NCBI GenBank assembly: GCA_035578175.1
Contig: JAQMRL010000001.1
Coordinates: forward strand, 372,799,720-372,863,719
Source of the DNA: Catonia carolina
Lineage: Eukaryota > Arthropoda > Insecta > Hemiptera > Achilidae
Direction: 5' to 3'
Length of the DNA: 64,000 bases
Program-made: the position numbers and the translations under genes
Part shown: in pieces, positions 11,561 through 23,290 of the stretch
Numbering within the stretch: position 1 is the first letter of the stretch
How the letters are laid out: each line of letters starts with the position of its first letter
Notes under the pieces: model-generated
The model's database searches: none
The model's input: only the letters and a program-made list of their open reading frames with translations
What the model was told of the DNA's origin: nothing

Positions 11561-12534
11561 TTCCACAGTTCCAGAGCCTTTTCCACCTTCTCCTCTCTGT
11601 TTCCCCTTAAAACCACTAAATAAGAGATATTAACAGACAATTAGAAAAAAATTAAAATAATACAGAAAATAGAATTTAAAAATAAACTTACCCTTAATAG
11701 ATCCTTGTGGTATGCATAATATAACACAATAATTAGTTAATTATATATTTAAATAAAACATTAAAAAACATTTATGTTATCAGACACATTCAAAATAGGC
11801 CAAACCTTTGTTAAAGTGTTTGGCATTAGTAATACTTGGCTAAGGATGTAGATAACAACAAAAGATAAAGATATAATTTAAAATTACCGAAAAAAAGATA
11901 AGATTGATTGGCTTTGAAACACATTTTTTAATTAGATTAGTTTACTTTAGTACTTATTAAACTTGATACCAGTGACAATGAATATTGCTACAGTGATATT
12001 GAAAGTGATTAAATTTATCTCAATCATATTAAATTATCTCCAGGTAGAAACACTTTTGTTACTTTATTTCAACTTTTGTTAGAGGACCTAAAAATCATAA
12101 TATCTTAGAATTATTTTATAACAATTTAGAGAGAAATCTTTCTCAACAAAAAAAGGGTTACCTAAACCATAATTTAATAATCTTTAACAAAGATATCTAC
12201 ATTTAGAATAGATGATAACAAAACACACTTATAAGTTCAGAAGCATAAAATCATAAAAACATCATAAAGTAAATAAATACTTCTAGTTAATTTTTTAACT
12301 TAATCTATATGCATAATATAAATTCTAAAGACCTCACTAACTCTCTCATCACTAAATCTCTAATATCCTGACCACAAAGAGCTGAAATTGTACTACTTTC
12401 TTCCTTAATTATTATACATAAAAATTAAAGCATTTGCATTTTTTTCAACTGGCACCTAAGGAATAAAAATCTGGAGTGAAACACTCACAAGACTTTCTCT
12501 TGCCAATGCAAATAATGACCAATATGACCTTTGT
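11561..12534. other. Intron sequence, nothing recognised
   Basis: AT-rich; no coding or repeat assignment. Confidence 0.45.
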
Positions 12535-12840
12535 TTAATCATGAGTAAACAATGTAAAATGAAAAACATAACCTAATCTTAGTCATAAGTGAATGACACA
12601 AAATGCAAATCAACCTCTATAGGACTTAAAATACAGAAAATTACTAATTGAAGCTAAACTAGGTTCTGTAAAAAAAAGCGCTTGAAATAAAAGTTGTACG
12701 TAGGTTCTTTTGTTTCCTATAACTTTAATTATGTACAGTTTTGTCATAAATGCATACTAAGGTCACAATCTTAAAAAATCCCAATTTTTACTGATTTTGA
12801 TGAGCAAAATATATTAAATCACTAATTATTGACATTAATC
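12535..12840 (+). repeat. Dispersed repeat R-D, partial copy
   Basis: It shares long similarity with 27600-27900: ATCATGAGTGAATGA-type block, AATCAACCTC…GACTTAAAATAC, AAACTAGGTTCTGTA, AATAAAAGTTGTA and ATGCATACTAAGG. The unit class is unknown. A third, inverted partial copy lies at 23016-23290. Confidence 0.65.
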
Positions 12841-13510
12841 TAAGCGTTGTACAAAAGGTTTGAACCCTTTTCAACCCCTTACGGGTAAATTTTTGAAATC
12901 GTTGAAATCTAATTTTCCAGCGGCATTAAGCCAAATAACTCGTCCAGAACTTAATAAATAAAATATTGGTTTAAGGGTTGAACACACTTTTCAAACTTTT
13001 AAGGGTAAATTTTGGAAAATTTTAAGGAGTAACTTTATTAGTTGGTAAAAATAACATCACCAAAATTTGGCCATCTAACTCATCTGGAACTTAGTAAAAA
13101 ATAAATATTGGTTTAAGGGTTGAACACCATTTTCATCCCTTTAGGGTTACAGTTTGGAAATGGTTAAGGGGTAATTTTTGTAGTTGAACTATGAGTAACA
13201 TCACCATTGAGTTTCAGCTATCTAGCTTGTCCAGAACTTACCAAAAATATAGATTTTAGGGTTGAACACACTTCTCAACTCCTTAACAGTGGAATGTCAA
13301 ATTATTTTTAACTATTTCATTTACTCTAAAGATAATATTTCCTCCAAATTTCAGCTTTCTAGCTACTGAGCAAGTAGGAGAATTGGTGATGCGTCAGTCA
13401 GTCACTGAGGGCTTTCCCATTCACACATAGGTACATACGTACAGATTATGTAAACCATGAATAACATAACATTGATAAGGATATTATTGAAACACATATT
13501 TAACCCATTA
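12841..13510 (+). repeat. Dispersed repeat R-E with internal tandem units
   Basis: It contains about four degenerate tandem units of roughly 115-150 bases, each starting near AGGGTTGAACACACTTTTCA (about 12857, 12970, 13115 and 13257). A trailing region follows with AGCTTTCTAGCTACTGAGCA and a TCAGTCAGTCACTGAGGGCT block. The trailing block recurs at 39290-39445, 44975-45110 (inverted), 47640-48000 and 63430-63830 (inverted). The class is uncertain. Confidence 0.65.
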
Positions 13511-13566
13511 ATAATAAACTAGCTTTAATAAATTAATTTTATTAATAAAAACATATGTCTACTTAC

Positions 13567-13700
13567 TGATCTTAAAACTATAGGTATGCCTTCTTTTGTA
13601 GTAGGTCCAATACCTTCAAACTTTCTTGGTCCAAGTTCTACAATTTTCTTTGGTTGCTTATCTTCAGTTTCACTACTATATTCTTTTCGAACTGTATAAA
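13567..13700 (-). CDS. CAP: CAP/Sorbs exon, conserved linker
   Basis: 134-base exon with acceptor GTTTCAG and donor TCA|GTAAGT. The first two bases complete an Ile codon started in the 15630 exon, and the exon ends on a full codon. The product includes YTVRKEYSSETEDKQPKK then VELGPRKFEGIGPTTKEG and IPIVLRS. It feeds directly into EVKDTNQQKWYKRM of the next exon. The mildly basic linker immediately upstream of the sorbin-homology motifs probably forms part of the conserved region. An alternative acceptor 9 bases downstream (TACAG) would break the frame, which supports the chosen one. Confidence 0.88.
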
Positions 13701-13867
13701 CTGAAACAAAAGAAAATTAAAAACTTTTGTTAGACAGTTAATTTAATTTACATAAATTAACAAGATTTTCCTTTAAAAAATTTCTTATACAGTAAGTAAA
13801 AAAGTTTTACCAAATTTGTTTGTCTGTTTTGATTAAAAATGAAAAACCAATTTTTTTCTAGGTAGGG

Positions 13868-13985
13868 TAAGTAACGGTGGGTTTTAACTTGTGAAAATTT
13901 CCAGACCCTGACCGGGAATCAAACCCGGGACCTCTGTGTGGTAGGCTAGGGTGCTACCACTACACTACGGAGGCGGCCACCCATT
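13868..13985 (-). repeat. tRNA-derived SINE, family SINE-A
   Basis: On the minus strand there is an RNA polymerase III box A-like stretch (TAGTGTAGTGGTAGCAC) and a box B-like stretch (GGTTTGATTCCCGG), followed by TCTGGAAATTTTCACA. The 5' part resembles a tRNA but the acceptor arm cannot pair, so it is a SINE head and not a tRNA gene. Confidence 0.8.
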
Positions 13986-14430
13986 TTTTATAAGTTTGTG
14001 TTTGACTGTTATTGGTCTATTTTACATCATTCTCTTCAGAATTAGATTCTGTACAAGTATTCTTTAAAAATTGTATGTGTTTGTCACCCATTTAACAAAG
14101 TTAATGTATTTCAAACCTAAAGTAAACATGTTTTCCGAGACCGATTTTTGCGTATTCATCTAATATCTCAAAATCTACTGTAGTTACAGGTCTGAGACCT
14201 TGTTCTAATAAAATTTTCAACTCATTTTTCATAAAATTCAATTTAAAACCTTAAGTAACACCCTACAAATTTCAGTATAGCTTCTTTGGAATTGAAAACT
14301 AAAATCCGGGTAATTTTTTTCACCAGCTGTAATTTGCTAATGAAGTATTTCCAGATATATATGTTTGTATGAACTTTTTTCATTAGTTTCACCAAAGGAA
14401 AAACCCTGAAAGTTTCTCTGTCTTTCCGAA
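13986..14430. mobile_element. Degraded relative of the 9716-10253 TIR element
   Basis: The interior matches that of the 9.7-kb element (TTGGTCTATTTTACATCATT, CTCTTCAGAATTAGA, the ATTTCCAGATATATATGTTTG-type block) but the terminal repeats are not visible. Confidence 0.5.
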
Positions 14431-15011
14431 TAATGATAATAAATATGCCCAAAAATCAATATATTATATTGGTTTTATCATCTAGGTACAATAAACAAAT
14501 CAAAAGACTATTGGATACTGTTCTAAGTGCATTGTACATTGCTGTCATTTTAAGTAAAAACAATGAAAAATTTAAAGTAAAATTTTTATTAATTTTGTTA
14601 TATAATAATTATTATTTAAGGCTGAAAATAACACTTCTATAAATTAATTAAATTTATTATTCAGTACAGAAACAAATTCATATTTTTTTATGTTGTATAT
14701 AGTGTCTGCTTTATTAGCCTACTTTACAGAACAAATACAAAATTTATTACAGATAATAAAAATTGTAATCAGTAAGTTGTGACCTTTGTTTTCATTTACA
14801 TTGTTTATAATTCTGAAGTAGTTAAAAGCAAATTACTAGAATGTTTTCTTCGTAAAAGAAGATTATCCATATATAATGAACCAGTTCATAATTTTTAACT
14901 CCCCTGAAAGCATCTTTTAAACCAACGATTAGATTGTGGGCTCCTTTCTTACATTTACATATTTCTTGGATAAACATAAGTAAATCTCTGTCAGAATAGC
15001 TATTCTATTAA

Positions 15012-15559
15012 CACGTTGACTGCTACGTGACCCAAATATGTGTCACACTTGTCTTTGAAAATGGGCCACGTGCATCAAAAATGAGTCACAGTACATGACT
15101 TATTTTTAAGCTGTGTATTGTGGTTTTAGAAGCTTTGGCTTCAGAGAGTGACATTGTACAATTAAGACTGTTCAAACAGTTGGCCTTTTTTAAATAATAG
15201 GATATTGCGTATACAGGTAGTTTTCCTGTACTAGATGCTGCTATTATTTTAAATTATTTTATTTATTTTGCTTATTTTGGTTGATTGAAATAGTCTAGAA
15301 CTTTGTAACTTAACCCAGTTGTGTATTACATTTTTTATTGTGACACAAAAAGGGATCACATTGCTTTGAAATGTAAAATCATTCCAGCAGGCCACGTGAC
15401 CCAAAAGTTTGTTACAACTTTATTTTACAAAAAAAAACAAATAGTTGTTATTAAATAAATTAAGTAAAATAAGAAAAAAATGAATAAAATGTGAAAAAAT
15501 AAAAAAAGTACAATGGCCCAGCTGTAAGTGTCACAAAATTTAGTGTGGCAGTCAACGTG
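15012..15559. mobile_element. piggyBac-like MITE flanked by TTAA (family P2, copy 1)
   Basis: TTAA at 15008-15011 and 15560-15563. The ends are inverted repeats CACGTTGACTGC(T/C)(A)… and …GCAGTCAACGTG. The interior is AT-rich with subterminal repeats (GTGACCCAAATATGTGTCAC, GGCCACGTG) and no transposase. It shares the TTGACTGC end with the element at 33068-33738. Confidence 0.8.
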
Positions 15560-15629
15560 TTAACTGGGTTAGATAAAACAGTATACAGCATAATTATAAT
15601 AAAATACAGAATAAATTACTGAAACTTAC

Positions 15630-15722
15630 TGATCTCATTTGGATCTATATGGGGTTTATCTTCAGGTGCATCATTGACCTTTTCATCTTCTAAATAATGA
15701 GCTCCTCTTGGTAACTGGCCTT
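15630..15722 (-). CDS. CAP: CAP/Sorbs exon, acidic linker
   Basis: 93-base exon with acceptor CTTTACAG and donor TCA|GTAAGT. It enters with two bases completing the Glu codon begun at 17825 and leaves one base (A) for the 13700 exon. The product GQLPRGAHYLEDEKVNDAPE then DKPHIDPNEI is acidic and probably disordered. Its length is a multiple of three with matching phase, so it could be skipped without a frameshift. No catalytic or known binding motif was recognised. Confidence 0.85.
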
Positions 15723-16319
15723 CTGTAAAGAAAATTAACTATTATAAAACATAAATTATAAATTCAGTGAATTGTCTAATTTTTAACTAATAGTTTTTTC
15801 CAAATTGTGTGGCATAAATTTTAGTTCAGAGTCAACAAAAATCTGTAATAAATAGTTTATAGCTTCGAACTGTTTATGACCATGGGTAATGAACAGTAAA
15901 TAATATGTATTTACTGTTTGAACACGTGGGAAATTTCCCAGACCGTAGTCTTTTGTGAGCATGGTATATTTTACTGTACAGTCCAGGGTGCTACTGTTTA
16001 CATTCCTGGATAGAGTCTGAGCATTGCAAAACAAATTTCTATGTCACCACAGCCTAAAACATAGTCACTAGAATAGTTTATGTCGATTTTGGTCTGACTA
16101 AATAAATAAAAAATGAATTACTTGTCTCGTTATAATACTGTAATTTTTTGACTCAGACGGTCCTGATTTCAGAGTCCATCTCAACAGTCTTGCTGGTTAC
16201 TATTATGTTGTGATCCAAGGTTACTATTCTTAGAAAGATTTTTTTTTTTTAGCTTTTATTTGTTATCGGGAACTGTACATTTTTGCCAACTACCCAAGTT
16301 GATCGCTGCTTTTGCTGTA
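15723..16319. other. Intron sequence, nothing recognised
   Basis: AT-rich; an 83-codon open frame at 15783-16034 (minus) has no recognisable features. Confidence 0.4.
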
Positions 16320-16490
16320 TTATTTAGCATGAATAAGGTATGAGTTTGAACAGTGACCCCAGTAGAATTTGTTCATGGATGGCTGTCAACTGGTCACCAT
16401 ACAAAGCCGCTTGCCCAACCAGTGTTACTTAACAAATAATAGCGACTTACTACCAGCTGACTGACTGGGCTGGCCCGAAGGCCTTCTTAG
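16320..16490 (+). repeat. Dispersed repeat R-B, copy 1
   Basis: It shares GAGTTTGAACAGTGACCCCA-like, GTAGAATTTGTTCA(T), GTCA(A/G)(C/T)TGGTCACTAT and CAGCTGACTGACTGGG blocks with 32040-32215 and 39655-39790. Class unknown. Confidence 0.6.
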
Positions 16491-16943
16491 AAAAATGATT
16501 AGAAAACAATAGCATTGTAAAGAGGGGAGGTTTGCTCAAATGCAGCTCCAGCAAATTCAATGCAGAAATTTTGGAGGAAGTAAACTTAGTTTAATTTTGA
16601 TAAACTAAGTTAAAGACAAATTTTTAAGCTACAATTGTAGACATTGGCTATGCTGGGCTCCAAAGAGATTAAAAATGTAGTATTAAGGGTAGTTAACTAA
16701 GGTGTCAAATAAGTGGTTAAAGAAGTCAGAGAGGACTTTAAAAAAAATTGAAAAATCAAAGAAAACATAATTGAATTAAATCTATTCACTTGTACATTTC
16801 TGACTTGAAGGTCACAAAAACAGGTGGAGCTCTGACAGGTCTAAAAAGACCTGAAATGGTATGAACAACTTTATTCGGTTTGACACAATAAGAGAACAAT
16901 ATAATAAACATGGCAATGGTTATTTTAATTACAGCCTTTCTCC

Positions 16944-16944
<1 letters not shown>

Positions 16945-16995
<51 letters not shown>

Positions 16996-17003
16996 CTATC
17001 TCT
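16945..17003 (+). repeat. (TC)n/(TATC)n microsatellite
   Basis: About 16 CT units followed by about seven TATC units. The flanking open frame (16861-17067) is an artefact of the repeat. Confidence 0.95.
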
Positions 17004-17824
17004 CCCCTCTTACTCTCCCACCTCTCTCCAAAAGGTATTCTGGTTCATCAAAAAAATATATTTTTGACTAAATAAATTTATTTAAGTACGGTACTTAAAA
17101 TGATTTATATAAGGGAGAAAGCTTGAGAACAGGTCATTCACCAGATTTGATGCAATCTTTTGTTCAGAACAATTATTTTAAGTTTTATAAAATAATAACT
17201 AAAAAATCAACGATAATTCCTGAAATTTTTACTCGTATTTAAAAATTTTTGTAACAAAATTTATTTTTAAATATAACAAAGAAATATATTATAATATACC
17301 ATATAGGCCTAATTAATAATGTCAAATTTGATTTTTATCTATAAGCTAAAGCCTATTTACTTCAAAGGAATTTTCATTCTATTCAATATTCCAAACGAAC
17401 TATTTTATCCTCAATGTATATAAAAAAAAGCACATACACAGTATGTACAAAGCTCTGAGGTTTAGAACGATGATGGCCAATCTACCTTTTATTAAATAAT
17501 GCTGCTTGGACTTAATATTAATATGGAAATTTTCTATACGCAAAAATATCACTTATTTTTTTGAAACAGTAAACAAACTATGATCAAATAATTCATAAAT
17601 ACAGTATGCTGAAGAAACCTGGACAAGATTAGTTCAAGAACATAATAAAAAAATCATTCAAGAAATTTACGTCAGTATAATTGCAATGATAATGCACTGT
17701 GTTTCATTTTTAAAAGTCCATTAACTCATAAAGTTTTATCTCTTAATCCATTGTGCTAAAGTGTGTAATGATTAACTAATGCATTTCTTGGCTAAAGTTG
17801 CATTTAATAAATTTCTATATTTAC
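17004..17824. other. Intron sequence, nothing recognised
   Basis: AT-rich intron downstream of the 17825 exon. Confidence 0.45.
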
Positions 17825-18035
17825 CTCTAGCTTTTTGCAGAAGAGTAATTGTAGGATTAGGAGCTCTAGGTAGTGTGGTTTCAGCAGAAGTAGCAAGTGA
17901 CGATTCTGCACTCTGGCTTGTAGTCAGTCTTCTATGTGTTTCAATGCTTTCTGATATAAGCACTTTATCTGATTTATCTTTATTGGTCCAATCAGCTGGG
18001 GTAATTGGTAAGCTAGTTGGTGGTTTTGGTGTGTC
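17825..18035 (-). CDS. CAP: CAP/Sorbs exon, Ser/Thr/Pro-rich region
   Basis: 211-base exon with acceptor TTTCTAG and donor AGAG|GTAAAT. It starts on a complete codon and leaves one base (G). The product begins DTPKPPTSLPITPADWTNKD, continues SDKVLISESIETHRRL and ends LPRAPNPTITLLQKARE across the junction. The Thr/Ser/Pro content suggests a flexible linker and possible phosphorylation target. It is linked to its neighbours by exact phase. The plus-strand frame of 86 codons over the same bases is a shadow. Confidence 0.87.
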
Positions 18036-18439
18036 CTAGAAACAAATATACAACAATCTGAAGATATTACATTACCTACAAATATATTAACAATCTGAAA
18101 CAGATAGGGGACAAAAATCTACTTTGCTGTATAAAAAAACGACAAACAAATCTTTCCTAATCTTAACAAATTTAGTTAATAAATTTCTTAATAAATCATT
18201 AACCATTACTTCCTAAAAAATCCTAAATATTACTTGACCAGGTTACTATCAATTCAATTTGTTAAAAGATCGTATATATGGTGTACACGGGATACAAATC
18301 TAAAAATGATTTTGATCAAAAAAATTCTGTTTGATTAGTCCTTCATTGAACATTGATTAGTTCTTCATTGTAAACATGTATAACCAAAAGGGGATATATT
18401 TAAACAATTTAAAAATATAAATAAAAATTAATTAATAAA

Positions 18440-18560
18440 TTGGTTTAGATTTTCGAATGAAAAGCTTGGTCATTATTGACTACCATGTTTTGTAGAACAG
18501 TTACAATTAGTTTTAGCTTGTTAACATTTTCAGACCCAACCTAGATGGGTATCAAGTTTG
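18440..18560 (-). repeat. Degenerate SINE-A fragment
   Basis: It has the SINE-A tail as complement (AAGCTTGGTCATTATTGACTA) and part of the TCTGGAAA/box B region (CAGACCCAACCTAGATGGG), strongly diverged. Confidence 0.5.
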
Positions 18561-19204
18561 TATTATTATGTTAATAAATTTTGACAGATAAGAACATGTT
18601 TGGATGACTAAAATAACATATTTATTTTAATTAAGAGAAATTTTGTTTTTATATACAATAATTTATGGTGATATTTATTTATTTTTAGAGAGCATTTCCA
18701 TAATATATTCACTAACAGAGACTACGAAAGCTCAATAGCAATTTTCTATAAAAAAAAAAATATATATATATATAACAAAGAAATAACTAATTTTAGAATT
18801 ACCGAAACTGAGAAGTGACTAATCAATTTTTAACATGGTCAAATAAAATTTTTATTGAAGTAGTTATGTATAATGTTCAGTTTGTCATTTAAAAAGCACG
18901 CTAAAATGTTTAAAGCCAGAGCTGTTTATATTTTTATGTTTAATTACTTTGGCAAAATGACAAGCAGGTAACTTAAAGCTTCCAATATGTACACAAAACC
19001 CTCCAGTATAAATTTAGAAACCTAGATAACGACCAAAGTCCTTGAGTTATAAAAAATAAACTTATGAGTATGACACAATACGAACCTATTTTTGTAATAC
19101 AACACAAACAAAACCACTGAGTAGAAATACTATGAATGGAAGAGTCAAAGTGCTTTCCAGATAACTGTTAAGTTTTCAATACGAGGTGTGAACTTAATGA
19201 AGAG

Positions 19205-19345
19205 TGAATTAACTGATGACAATTTTTTTTTACTCTGACTGTTTTGCAATTACTGTTAATGCAGACAATGAGAAGGATGATAGATGAACATGACTGACGA
19301 AAATTGATGGCCTGATGACCTGACTGGAAATCGAACCTGGGACTC
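19205..19345 (-). repeat. tRNA-derived SINE, family SINE-B, copy 1
   Basis: On the minus strand there is a box B-like CCAGGTTCGATTTCCAGTCA followed by a tail with TCATCTATCATCCTTCTCAT and TCTGCATTAACAGTAATTGC. It is the same family as 19445-19575, 42822-42972, 39785-39850 and 61525-61650. Confidence 0.65.
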
Positions 19346-19444
19346 CATCGAGGACTAGAAAAAAACTTCTCTATTTTAAGTATACAAGTACTCTCTCTCC
19401 AAAATTGATTGTAAAAACATCATTATTATAATATTATCAATTCA

Positions 19445-19575
19445 ACTTATGTTTGCTTCGATGTCAGATATCCCAGGTTCCATTTTCTGTCGGTCTGGCA
19501 TTGTTCCATTAATCATTTTGATCTATCACCTTTCACTATCTGCATGAGCCTTAATGAACCTAATGGTCAGATGCA
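19445..19575 (+). repeat. SINE-B, copy 2
   Basis: It carries TCCCAGGTTCCATTTTCTG (box B-like) and GATCTATCACCTTTCACTAT plus CTGCATGAGCCTTAATG, matching the SINE-B body. Confidence 0.6.
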
Positions 19576-19787
19576 AAATAAAAAATCTTGTACCAAATAG
19601 TAAATTCTGCACCCAAAAACCCAAACCAAATTTACTGCAAAAATTAAACTCATATCGCATAGCAAAAATTGTAAGATACTATTATTTTTAATAAAAAAAA
19701 ATAAAAATTACAAACAAAAATGTATAGAATTGTGTTAAATGTAATTATGTTACAGAAACTCATTCTGTATAAACCAACATAACAGTG

Positions 19788-19930
19788 TCCACCTCTGTGG
19801 CTTAGCGGTTAAAGCACTAGACTGTGCTGCCAACCGCAAAGCAGAAGGTCCTGGGTTCAACCCCCAACTAGGATCTGAAATTGTTACATGTGTAAATTCA
19901 ACAATTCAATTACATTGATACAATTAACAA
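19788..19930 (+). repeat. tRNA-derived SINE-A, well-preserved head
   Basis: Box A-like TGGCTTAGCGGTTAAAGCAC and box B-like GGGTTCAACCCCCAACTAGG, followed by the SINE-A signature ATCTGAAATTGTTACATGTG. The expected LINE-like tail is not seen here. Confidence 0.8.
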
Positions 19931-20064
19931 GACAGTATAAATGCCAAATACAGGCACATTAGATTGAAGATCACAAAAATTGAACTTCATTACAATGCAT
20001 CCAGAAGTTAGATACTAAAAAATATTGTTTTTAGTATAAAATAATTTTTTTTCAGCAAATTTGT

Positions 20065-20220
20065 TTATAGTTTATTTAAAGTTGCATCAAAAGCCTGGTT
20101 ATTATTGACTACAGAGGGTTTTGAATTGTGAAAATTTCCAGATCATAGCCGGGAATCAAATCCAGGATCTGCATGTTGTAGTCTAGTGTGCTAACCAAGA
20201 TGCTATGGAGGCGACCACAG
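20065..20220 (-). repeat. SINE-A with LINE-like tail
   Basis: On the minus strand: a head with CCTCCATAGCATC, box B GGATTTGATTCCCGG(C), TCTGGAAATTTTCACA, then a tail ACCAGGCTTTTGATGCAACT followed by TTAAATAAAC. This tail resembles the 3' end of the LINE at 62.3-63.2 kb. Confidence 0.8.
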
Positions 20221-20337
20221 CAAATTTCGTTCAATTTAATATTAGACTTGTTGAATTTTATCAATACGCAAGTAATTTTAATAAGATTTTACTGATTAAA
20301 TATTATCTCTTAACAAAAATGTGAATACTTAACTTAC

Positions 20338-20579
20338 CTCAGTTTTAGGTTGATAACTCTTTCTAACTGGTGGTGGGGATTCAAAGTTGATTGGGCGAAA
20401 AGTCTTTTTTTCTACTGGAGGTGAAGGCAAGGTACGTGGTGTCCATACTGCAGGAGCTGGGGATTCATCTTCGGCCTTTTTCTCTTCTTCTTCTTTTTCC
20501 TTTTCCCTCTCTTTTTGTGCACTACTAAAATCGAATACTTTTCTTTGTGCTTCTGGTGTCTGAGCTGGGGACCAGACTC
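20338..20579 (-). CDS. CAP: CAP/Sorbs exon, common acceptor exon for alternative N-termini
   Basis: 242-base exon with acceptor TTTTAACAG and donor GAG|GTAAGT. Two bases (GA) complete a Gly codon, and the exon ends on a complete codon. The product has VWSPAQTPEAQRKVFDF, a charged EKEKEEEEKK helix-like run (about residues 27-38 of the exon), VWTPRTLPSPP and TFRPINFESPPP. The repeated VW(S/T)P motifs and Pro-rich runs suggest binding sites for SH3 or other Pro-binding partners; that is inference. Three different upstream exons (34604, 48824 and 52838 ends) all finish with a single G and can join here, which makes it the hub of alternative N-terminal splicing. Confidence 0.88.
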
Positions 20580-22340
20580 CTGTTAAAAATTGAAAAATAC
20601 TTTTTAGAATTTTTAGCTTTTTTTATTAATATCTAATGAAATGTTTTGTAATTTTACATTTAGAACCAATAGTATTGAGCATAGCAAACTAACACTATGA
20701 AAAATTTTAAACATATATTTATTTCTTGGTTATGAAAATAAAACAAAATTCACTGCCAATGATTAATGTCAAGTACATTTAAGTGATAAATCACGGAGGA
20801 TGTTCCATAATTAAAAACTAAACTGAACTCTTTGTCATTTGGTGCAACTGGAACTAAAAATTTATTTTATTAAACAGTAACAATGTAACTGAATAAAATC
20901 CAATAGACAACACTAAATGTAAAAAATCAAAATTTAAAATTTTTAACATGAAAACAAATCTTACACACAATAACAAAATACACTGTTGACATAAAATAAG
21001 CCCTAAAAACAATCATTAATACAGAAAATACCTTTAAGAACATTATAACAGCAAATTACACGAAATGTTGTAGTAGACTTATACAATAATAAAGATTCTT
21101 GTTGACACTTAATGAACTAAACTGCACAAATTTTCACCAAAGTGAAACTAAAGAAAACAAAACTATTTATTCTGAACAATACAAAAAGAATACAACATAA
21201 TATAATAAAATTTAATCTTTGTATGTTAATGAATAAGCTTTTTTAAAAATAAATTAAATAAATAAATAAAAAAAGCTTTTATAAAATTTAACAAATGATA
21301 CGTAACCATGAATGTTTACACCCATCTCAGTAAAACAGTGACAGAGTGTTTCACATCAAAGCTGAAATTTGATTTTAGAGCTACGATCTGGAAGAAAACT
21401 TCCAGGAAAAATTTATTTGAACTAATAACTGCTATGTTCATCTTACTCAAAATAAAACTAATTATGAATTTTTCATCTCATTTGGGAAGCAAGATCTGTT
21501 AGCCAATAAAGAAAATAATAGTACAATTTGTAACAATTAAGTATCAGATACAAGTGAAAGAAATAAAAAACAATTAATTAATTTAATATCATGAAGTAAT
21601 GCTATTACAAAATACATACGGAATGACTAATGCTGTCATTGCTACAGTGATAAATACCTATTCAATAAATAGACTCTAATACAAATTTGTATAAGAGGTG
21701 GTTTTTTTTTAAATCTTAAACTACATTCAGGATATGACTGTATATTACCCTCACACAATCATAAAAGAATTCAGTCATGACACAAACTTTTGGCCTAATT
21801 ATATATCTTTCGTCAACTGACATTCACTGTCCAAGACGTCTGACTCATCAGAAACAATGAATGATGAGAGAGAATGTCAGTGCCATGCTTTCAGTGCAAA
21901 AAGTAAGACCAATGATCTTATCTTGCTTCTTAGCCAACAATCTTGTAATACAACATTCTATAAAACTTTTAACCATGTTAGAAAGTAATGACAAAATAGG
22001 CCTAGTATTTTATTACATCTGATTAAAACATATTAATTTTTAGGTTAAATAATTAAAGAAAACTTAATTAAATAAAAATAGTCGTTGGTAATATAAACAA
22101 AAACACAATTAAATAAATACTAATGAAATATATTGTTTTTGTTCAAAAACGTCAACCTAAAATACAGCCTTCACATCTGAAATTCAAAATAAAAACTCGG
22201 ATCTTTTTTTGACATCTCAGTATTTTATGGTAAGGAATCCTATTGTGATATGCATAAATAAAAAAAAACCCAACAAATTTTCAGCAATTAATCTCAACAA
22301 ATTTTTTCTTTCAAATTTCTTAATGGGTTATCAGGAGGAT
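20580..22340. other. Intron sequence, nothing recognised
   Basis: AT-rich. A 64-codon open frame at 21308-21502 (plus) has no recognisable domain. Confidence 0.45.
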
Positions 22341-22343
22341 AGT

Positions 22344-22868
22344 TGTATTAACACATATTATCATGCCCTGCACGGCTTCACACGTGAAACATGTGTAATC
22401 AATTTTTTTTAAATAAATAGGCTAAGTAACAGAAATTGTTTAGCTGCTAGATCGACTGTGTACTTCAACGTATACACACACAACATTTTAATAAATTCCC
22501 CCGAGTATGTCTTTCGCTAATCTTTATACGCATGTACTTTCTTCAACAATAGTACACACACAACAATAACATTTTGACCATTTCCCCGCGGACGTCTCTC
22601 ATCATAATTAAACTCCTTCATTACTTCAACAGGAAACATATTCACATGTACAAACACACACACACACACATCTATACATAACCTATTTATGAAAATCTTC
22701 ATCAGGGCCCTTAGGGTTATCATTTTTTTAATTAAAAAATAAAATATTGCCATGAATATAAATATGAATATGCTGTCAAAATTTCATGAAAAACCATTCA
22801 GTAGTTTAGAAAATTAGTCTGCACAAAAAAAACACGCTTTGTCTTTATAATATTGGTATATAGATGAT
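22344..22868 (-). repeat. Dispersed repeat with CA-rich centre, class unknown
   Basis: It begins near ATCATGCCCTGCACGGCTTC and ends near TTTATAATATTGGTATATAG. It carries (AC)n at 22655-22670 and a TTCATGAAAAACCATTCAGT block, a layout often seen at the ends of insect interspersed repeats. Open frames inside look random. Confidence 0.45.
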
Positions 22869-23015
22869 TGCAACCGTATTACTAGTGATAAATTTGTTCT
22901 GTGTGAGATAATTTTCTCTGAATTCACTTTTGTGACAATAAAGAACAAGAATGAAAAATTTTTTACTGGACTTCACAGTTTGTAGCATTTTTACTTTCTC
23001 TTGCCCTATATGTAT

Positions 23016-23290
23016 ATACAGGGAAGGAAAGTTTTCATGTCAATTTTTCTCTACAGAGCCTAGTTTAGAGGCAATTACTGATTTTCCATATTTTTAAGTT
23101 CTGCAGCAGTTGGTCTTCATTTTTCGTTATTCACTCATGATTAAACTTAACTTATGGTTTTCATTTTACATTATTTACTCAAGACAAAACGTAGGTTAAA
23201 TTGTTAATTATCTGTATTGACAAGGAGAGGTTGTGTGAGTGTTTCACACCAGATTTTTTAATATTTAATTAGATACGGCAAAATATATCA
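23016..23290 (-). repeat. Dispersed repeat R-D, inverted partial copy
   Basis: Starts at TATATACAGGGAAGGAAAGT and carries CTCTACAGAGCCTAGTTTAG and TCACTCATGATTAAAC in reverse orientation to the 27600-28465 copy. A related terminus occurs at the right end of that copy (ACTTTCCTTCCTATATAGG). Confidence 0.6.

Noticed and set aside
13890..13985. tRNA gene
   Set aside because: Box A and box B are present but the acceptor stem cannot pair and a SINE body follows, so it is a tRNA-derived SINE.
16861..17067. 68-codon frame with Ser/Leu repeats
   Set aside because: Produced by the CT/TATC microsatellite.
17779..18039. 86-codon plus-strand frame
   Set aside because: It is the antisense shadow of the CAP exon at 17825-18035.
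19788..19870. tRNA gene
   Set aside because: Same reasoning: a tRNA-like head followed by the SINE-A TCTGAAATTGTTACA signature.
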